From: an uncultured Lachnospiraceae bacterium
Lineage (GTDB): Bacteria; Bacillota; Clostridia; Lachnospirales; Lachnospiraceae
Direction: 5' to 3'
NCBI GenBank assembly: GCA_910586255.1
Contig: CAJUHR010000022.1
Coordinates: 18,817-82,816, forward strand
DNA: 64,000 nucleotides
Of this stretch, positions 60,237 through 64,000 are shown piece by piece. The translations under genes and the position numbers were made by a program. Under the pieces are notes generated by a model, which was not told the origin of the DNA, ran no database searches, and saw nothing but the letters and a program-made list of their open reading frames with translations. Position 1 is the stretch's first letter. Every line of letters starts with the position of its first letter.

Positions 60237-61253
60237 ATGAAACAGATAAAAACCGAGGATGGAGTGGGACAAGTGCTGTGCCATGACATTACACAGATTA
60301 TAAAGGGGGTGACAAAGGGTCCGCTGTTTCGGAAGGGCCATGTGATCACTAGGGAGGATATTCCGGTGCTATTGAATCTGGGAAAGGATCATGTTTACAT
60401 CTGGGAAAAGGATGAGACCATGCTTCATGAAAATGAAGCGGCGCAGATTCTTTGCCAAATTTGCATGGGGAGAAATATGCATGCCTCTAAGCCGAAGGAA
60501 GGCAAGATCGAGCTGATTGCAGACTGTGACGGCCTTTTGAAGGTCAACACAGAGCTTTTAAGGAAGATTAATGGTCTTGGGAGGATGATGATTGCATCCC
60601 GCCACGGCAATTTTCCGGTTAAAAAGGGGGACGTGCTGGCGGGGACCAGGATCATTCCTCTGGTTATCGAAAAGGAGAAAATGGAGCAGGCAAAAAAGGC
60701 GGCCGGAGGGGAGACTGCTCTGGATTTGAAGCCTTTTGTACATAAAAAAGCAGGGATTGTCACCACGGGAAATGAGGTCTATCATGGAAGGATTAAAGAT
60801 ACCTTCACCCCGGTGGTGATGGAAAAGCTGGCGGAATACGATGTGGATATTCTGGATTGTAAGGTGTGTGACGACAGCCATGAGAAAATTACGGCTGCCG
60901 CTCAGGAGCTGGCAGATAGGGGGGCTCAGCTGATTCTCTGTACGGGCGGGATGAGTGTGGATCCCGATGACAGAACGCCTCTCGCCATCAAAAATACCGG
61001 GGCAAGGGTTGTTTCCTACGGGGCTCCGGTGCTGCCGGGAGCCATGTTTATGCTGGCTTATTTAGAGGATATTCCTATTATCGGTCTGCCGGGTTGTGTC
61101 ATGTATGCAAAGCGCACCATCTTTGATCTTGTGCTGCCAAGAATCATGGCAGATGATGAGGTGACGGCAGAGGAGCTGGCAGAGTTAGGAGAGGGCGGGC
61201 TGTGTCTTAATTGCCCCTCATGCACTTTTCCTCAGTGCGGATTTGGGCGCTGA
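60237..61253 (+). CDS. MoeA-like molybdopterin-binding protein
   Basis: 338-residue protein. The N-terminal part (VGQVLCHDITQIIKGVTKGP, KGHVITREDIPVLLNLGKDH) is the substrate-facing region of clostridial molybdopterin-binding proteins; the C-terminal MoCF fold has IVTTGNEVYHGRI, LILCTGGMSVDPDDRTPLAI and IIGLPGCVMYAKRTIFD. It probably inserts molybdenum or transfers the cofactor, like MoeA, but the usual MoeA domains I-II are shortened. The end CLNCPSCTFPQCGFGR adds four cysteines. AAAAGGAGG precedes the ATG at 60237. First gene of an operon with moaC, moaA and the MOSC-Mog gene. Confidence 0.8.
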   Translation: MKQIKTEDGVGQVLCHDITQIIKGVTKGPLFRKGHVITREDIPVLLNLGKDHVYIWEKDETMLHENEAAQILCQICMGRNMHASKPKEGKIELIADCDGLLKVNTELLRKINGLGRMMIASRHGNFPVKKGDVLAGTRIIPLVIEKEKMEQAKKAAGGETALDLKPFVHKKAGIVTTGNEVYHGRIKDTFTPVVMEKLAEYDVDILDCKVCDDSHEKITAAAQELADRGAQLILCTGGMSVDPDDRTPLAIKNTGARVVSYGAPVLPGAMFMLAYLEDIPIIGLPGCVMYAKRTIFDLVLPRIMADDEVTAEELAELGEGGLCLNCPSCTFPQCGFGR

Positions 61254-61323
61254 GAAAGCCAAAGAAGCAATGGGGTTGTTTTGGCGGCCCGGGGGGACAG
61301 CTATATGGAAGGAGACGAAAAAT

Positions 61324-61800
61324 ATGGAATTTACCCATTTTGATTCCCGAGGAAATGCGGTTATGGTAGAGGTGGGAGACAAGAAGGAAACCAGGCGGGA
61401 GGCAGAGGCCTGCGGAAGGATTTTTATGAGCCAGCAATGTTTTTATAAGGTGAAGGAGGGAGCCGTGGAGAAGGGAGATGTGCTGGCAGTGGCCAGAATC
61501 GCCGGGATTATGGGGGCAAAGAAAACCTCCGATCTGATTCCCCTGTGCCACAGCTTAAATCTGACCGGTGTGGAGCTTACCTTTGAGACGGAAGAAGAAT
61601 CCGGCAGCATCCGGGCTGTCTGCAGGGTGAGGACCACCGGCAGGACGGGAGTGGAGATGGAAGCCTTAACGGGAGTTCAGGTGGCGCTTCTGACCATCTA
61701 TGACATGTGCAAGGCCATAGACAAATCCATGGTTATGGGCGATATACACCTGTGCCGGAAAACCGGCGGAAAAAGCGGAGAGTTTATTTATACAAAGTGA
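61324..61800 (+). CDS. moaC: cyclic pyranopterin monophosphate synthase
   Basis: 158-residue protein with MoaC hallmarks: MEFTHFDSRGNAVMVEVGDK, GAKKTSDLIPLCHSLNLTGVEL, RTTGRTGVEMEALTGVQVALLTIYDMCKAIDK read here as separate motifs, and a GGKSG end. Catalyses the second half of the first step of molybdopterin synthesis with MoaA, from GTP to cPMP. GGAAGGAG precedes the ATG at 61324; the frame is open to 61243. moaA follows immediately. Confidence 0.92.
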   Translation: MEFTHFDSRGNAVMVEVGDKKETRREAEACGRIFMSQQCFYKVKEGAVEKGDVLAVARIAGIMGAKKTSDLIPLCHSLNLTGVELTFETEEESGSIRAVCRVRTTGRTGVEMEALTGVQVALLTIYDMCKAIDKSMVMGDIHLCRKTGGKSGEFIYTK

Positions 61801-61814
61801 TGAGGAGAAGCACC

Positions 61815-62780
61815 ATGAAGGATAGATTTGGCAGGGAGATTGACTATCTGAGGATCTCCATTACGGACCGCTGCAACCTTCGCTGCCGGTACTGCATTCC
61901 GGACGGCGTAAAACTGGTTCCCATGGGTGAGCTTCTGACCTATGAGGAGATTGAAGAGGTGTGCCGGGTGGGGGCAGAGCTTGGAATTTCAAAGATTAAG
62001 GTGACTGGCGGAGAGCCTCTGGCGCGGAAAGGGGCGGCAAAGCTTATCAGAATGTTAAAAAGGATTCCGGGAATCTCATCTGTGACCATGACCACCAATG
62101 GAGTGTTGCTGGCCCAATATCTGGACGAGTTAAAGGCAAACGGGCTTAACGGAGTCAATATCAGTCTGGATACTCTTGACAGGGACCGGTACCAAGAGAT
62201 TACCGGGCAGGACCGGCTTTTGCAGGTCATGGAGGCAGTGGAGCTGGCCCTTAAGAGCGGGATCCGGGTGAAGCTCAACGCGGTTCTTTGGGGAGAGGTC
62301 AGGGATTCGGACTGGCAGGGGCTTTTGGAGCTAGCCAGAACAAGGCCTCTGGATGTGCGGTTTATTGAGCTTATGCCGATCGGGGCAGGGGCCGGTATGG
62401 ACGGATATTCCAACGAGCTTTTACTTGGAAAAATCAGTGAGCGCTACGGTATGGCCGAAAGGGATGAGAGGGAACACGGAAACGGGCCGGCAGTGTATTA
62501 CCGGCTTTCCGGTTTTGCAGGCAGCATCGGGTTTATCAGCCCCATTCACGGAAACTTCTGCCATGGCTGCAACCGGCTTCGCATGAGCGCTAAGGGAGAA
62601 TTGAAGCCGTGTCTGTGCTATGAGGACACGATTCCTTTAAAGGGTCTTTTGCGGCAGAAAAATCAGGAGGGTGTGAGAGCCGCGCTGGTTCAGGCAATCA
62701 TGGGAAAGCCGGATGCTCACTGTTTTGAAAGTCCGAAAAAGGTCACAGAAAAGAAAAATATGATAGGAATCGGGGGATAA
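61815..62780 (+). CDS. moaA: GTP 3',8-cyclase
   Basis: 321-residue radical-SAM enzyme with ITDRCNLRCRYCIPDG (CX3CX2C cluster) near the N-terminus, KVTGGEPLARKG, NISLDTLDRDRY, and a C-terminal second cluster set in HGNFCHGCNRLRMSAKGELK and PCLCYED. It starts the synthesis of the pterin part of molybdenum cofactor from GTP. The usual C-terminal GG tail is present (IGIGG), which MoaC/MoaA partners use. The ATG at 61815 has GAGGAG; the longer frame start is inside moaC. Five bases separate it from the next gene. Confidence 0.92.
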   Translation: MKDRFGREIDYLRISITDRCNLRCRYCIPDGVKLVPMGELLTYEEIEEVCRVGAELGISKIKVTGGEPLARKGAAKLIRMLKRIPGISSVTMTTNGVLLAQYLDELKANGLNGVNISLDTLDRDRYQEITGQDRLLQVMEAVELALKSGIRVKLNAVLWGEVRDSDWQGLLELARTRPLDVRFIELMPIGAGAGMDGYSNELLLGKISERYGMAERDEREHGNGPAVYYRLSGFAGSIGFISPIHGNFCHGCNRLRMSAKGELKPCLCYEDTIPLKGLLRQKNQEGVRAALVQAIMGKPDAHCFESPKKVTEKKNMIGIGG

Positions 62781-62784
62781 AGAG

Positions 62785-63747
62785 ATGGCAAAGATTGAAG
62801 CAATCTGTATCAGTGAGCAAAAAGGCACAAAAAAAACAGCCACGGAGAGTGCAAGCCTTGAGAAAGAATGGGGAATCCGGGGGGATGCCCACGGAGGCAC
62901 CTGGCACAGACAGGTGAGTCTTTTGTCTCTGGAAAGGATTGAGGAGTTTCGGGCAAGGGGAGTTCAGGTGGACTTTGGAGCTTTTGGGGAGAATCTGGTG
63001 GTTTCCGGCCTGGACTTAAGGAAGCTTCCCGTGGGAACCCTTCTGCGGGCCGGCACGGCGCTTTTGGAGGTGACCCAGATCGGCAAGGAATGTCATTCCC
63101 ACTGTGCCATCTACCACGCGGTGGGAGACTGTATTATGCCCAGAGAGGGTATCTTTGCCCGGGTGCTAGAGGGCGGAGAGATTCATGTGGGCGAGCCGGT
63201 GAAGGTGGAAGCGAGAAAGGGGATTTTTCCCTGGCAGGCGGCGGTGATTACCTTATCCGACAAGGGCGCCGCAGGAGAGCGGGAGGATAAAAGCGGCCCG
63301 GTTATTGCGGAGAGACTTAGAAAAAACGGCTATCAGGTGGTGGAGAAAATCCTGATGGCAGACGATAGAAAAGCCCTGGAAAGAACCTTGATACGCTTGG
63401 CAGATCAGAGGCAGCCAGATCTGATCCTGACAACGGGAGGCACCGGCTTTTCGCCGAGAGACGTGACGCCGGAGGCCACCATGGCCGTGGCAGAGCGGGA
63501 GGCACCGGGAATCGCAGAGGCTATCCGAACAGCCAGCTTAAGGATCACCCCTCACGCTATGTTCAGCCGGGCCGTGGCGGTGATCCGGGGGAGAACGCTG
63601 ATCATCAACCTTCCCGGAAGCCCGAAGGCATGCAATGAGGCCATGGACGTATTTCTGGACGCCCTTCCTCACGCCCTGGGGCTTTTGCGGGATCAGATTA
63701 AGGATTGTGCTGACTTTTTTGGAAATATCAAATCCTATAATTGCTAA
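62785..63747 (+). CDS. MOSC-domain and Mog (MoaB-type) fusion protein
   Basis: 320-residue protein. N-terminal MOSC domain (about 1-150, WGIRGDAHGGTWHRQVSLLS, FGAFGENLVVSG, and cysteine in GKECHSHCAIYH), which elsewhere handles sulfur or cofactor transfer. The C-terminal Mog/MoaB domain (about 152-320) has AVITLSDKGAAGEREDKSGP, ILTTGGTGFSPRDVTPEATM and NLPGSPKACNEAMD, which binds and adenylates molybdopterin before molybdenum insertion. The two are mostly separate proteins, so the fusion couples cofactor maturation steps. AAAGAG precedes the ATG. Confidence 0.85.
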   Translation: MAKIEAICISEQKGTKKTATESASLEKEWGIRGDAHGGTWHRQVSLLSLERIEEFRARGVQVDFGAFGENLVVSGLDLRKLPVGTLLRAGTALLEVTQIGKECHSHCAIYHAVGDCIMPREGIFARVLEGGEIHVGEPVKVEARKGIFPWQAAVITLSDKGAAGEREDKSGPVIAERLRKNGYQVVEKILMADDRKALERTLIRLADQRQPDLILTTGGTGFSPRDVTPEATMAVAEREAPGIAEAIRTASLRITPHAMFSRAVAVIRGRTLIINLPGSPKACNEAMDVFLDALPHALGLLRDQIKDCADFFGNIKSYNC

Positions 63748-64000
63748 AAATTTGTCATAAAAAGGCTCTGCTTGTGCCATATTTTTACTGTTATTTGTAT
63801 ATGGTCTATAAGTGGCTGCATAACTCCGTTTTTCTTTTCTTTTGGTGAAAAGGACTTCAAAACAAGCGGAGTTAAGCTACTAAAAGAAGTTTCTAAAATA
63901 TGCTGCCGTTACGAGCTAAAAGGCAGTGAGGCGAAAGAATATAAGGAACTCAAACTTCGCACTTGCATAAGTGCCTATGCACCTTGAAAATTCAATAAAA
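63748..64000. other. gene-free end of the window
   Basis: A+T-rich stretch after the MOSC-Mog gene, with an inverted pair ACTCCG (63823) / CGGAGT (63869) and a small hairpin GCACTTGCATAAGTGC near 63958. A short open frame (63772-63987) has no ribosome binding site and no recognisable sequence. The closing bases may be the start of another element. Nothing can be assigned. Confidence 0.3.

Noticed and set aside
63772..63987. open frame of 71 codons at the window end
   Set aside because: It has no ribosome binding site, an implausible composition and no family resemblance.
1..64000. CRISPR array, rRNA or tRNA genes
   Set aside because: No regularly spaced identical repeats and no cloverleaf or conserved rRNA stretch were recognised on either strand.

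Overview
The window looks like chromosomal DNA of an anaerobic gut Firmicute of the class Clostridia, most likely Lachnospiraceae (inference). The grounds are strong AGGAGG-type ribosome binding sites, occasional TTG starts, a GGGtGRT-family protein, clostridial-type transporters, and queuine-salvage and molybdenum-cofactor genes typical of that group. Most genes use G/C-rich third codon positions. Two visibly AT-richer islands (about 4.2-6.9 kb and 34.1-36.3 kb) carry small accessory genes and broken genes. No rRNA, tRNA or CRISPR array was recognised.

Layout. 0.2-2.1 kb: ECF-transporter S component, radical-SAM protein and an unknown protein, overlapping, probably queuine salvage. 2.3-4.2 kb: NifU-like scaffold plus GGGtGRT protein, closed by a clear terminator. 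4.2-6.6 kb: AT-rich accessory stretch with a remnant of a second GGGtGRT gene, a frameshifted HsdR_N-type nuclease-fold gene and a GIY-YIG protein. 7-12.6 kb: ROK regulator, OmpR-type two-component system, serine recombinase, small membrane protein. 12.8-15.6 kb: LTA-synthase-like phosphotransferase and AraC regulator. 15.7-27 kb: a beta-glucan utilisation locus with two divergent GH94 phosphorylases, a sugar ABC importer and a GH3 enzyme with reversed domain order.

27-33.5 kb and 40-54 kb: two parts of an aldarate (galactarate/glucarate) catabolic region. The first has a PrpR-like regulator with a decayed AAA+ domain, GarR, a DapA-type aldolase/dehydratase, glycerate kinase and an AEC carrier. 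The second has galactarate dehydratase, a LysR regulator, a complete tripartite tricarboxylate-type (TTT) importer, glucarate dehydratase, a nickel-pincer (LarA-superfamily) protein, a three-protein FAD oxidoreductase set and an aldo/keto reductase. The likely flow is import of aldarate, dehydration by GarD or GudD to 5-keto-4-deoxyglucarate, cleavage to pyruvate and tartronate semialdehyde, then reduction (GarR) and phosphorylation (glycerate kinase). The two parts are separated by a patchwork at 34-39.8 kb: a dead BrnT/BrnA toxin-antitoxin pair, gene fragments, small proteins, a 166-bp palindromic element and a LysR pseudogene paralogous to the intact LysR at 42 kb.

54-57.3 kb: YjfB-like small protein, cardiolipin synthase and O-acetylhomoserine sulfhydrylase. 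57.8-63.7 kb: ClpP/TepA-like protease, then a molybdenum-cofactor set (MobA-MobB fusion, MoeA-like protein, MoaC, MoaA, MOSC-Mog fusion). The MoeA-like gene is preceded by a perfect palindrome over a promoter and a long structured leader with an intrinsic terminator.
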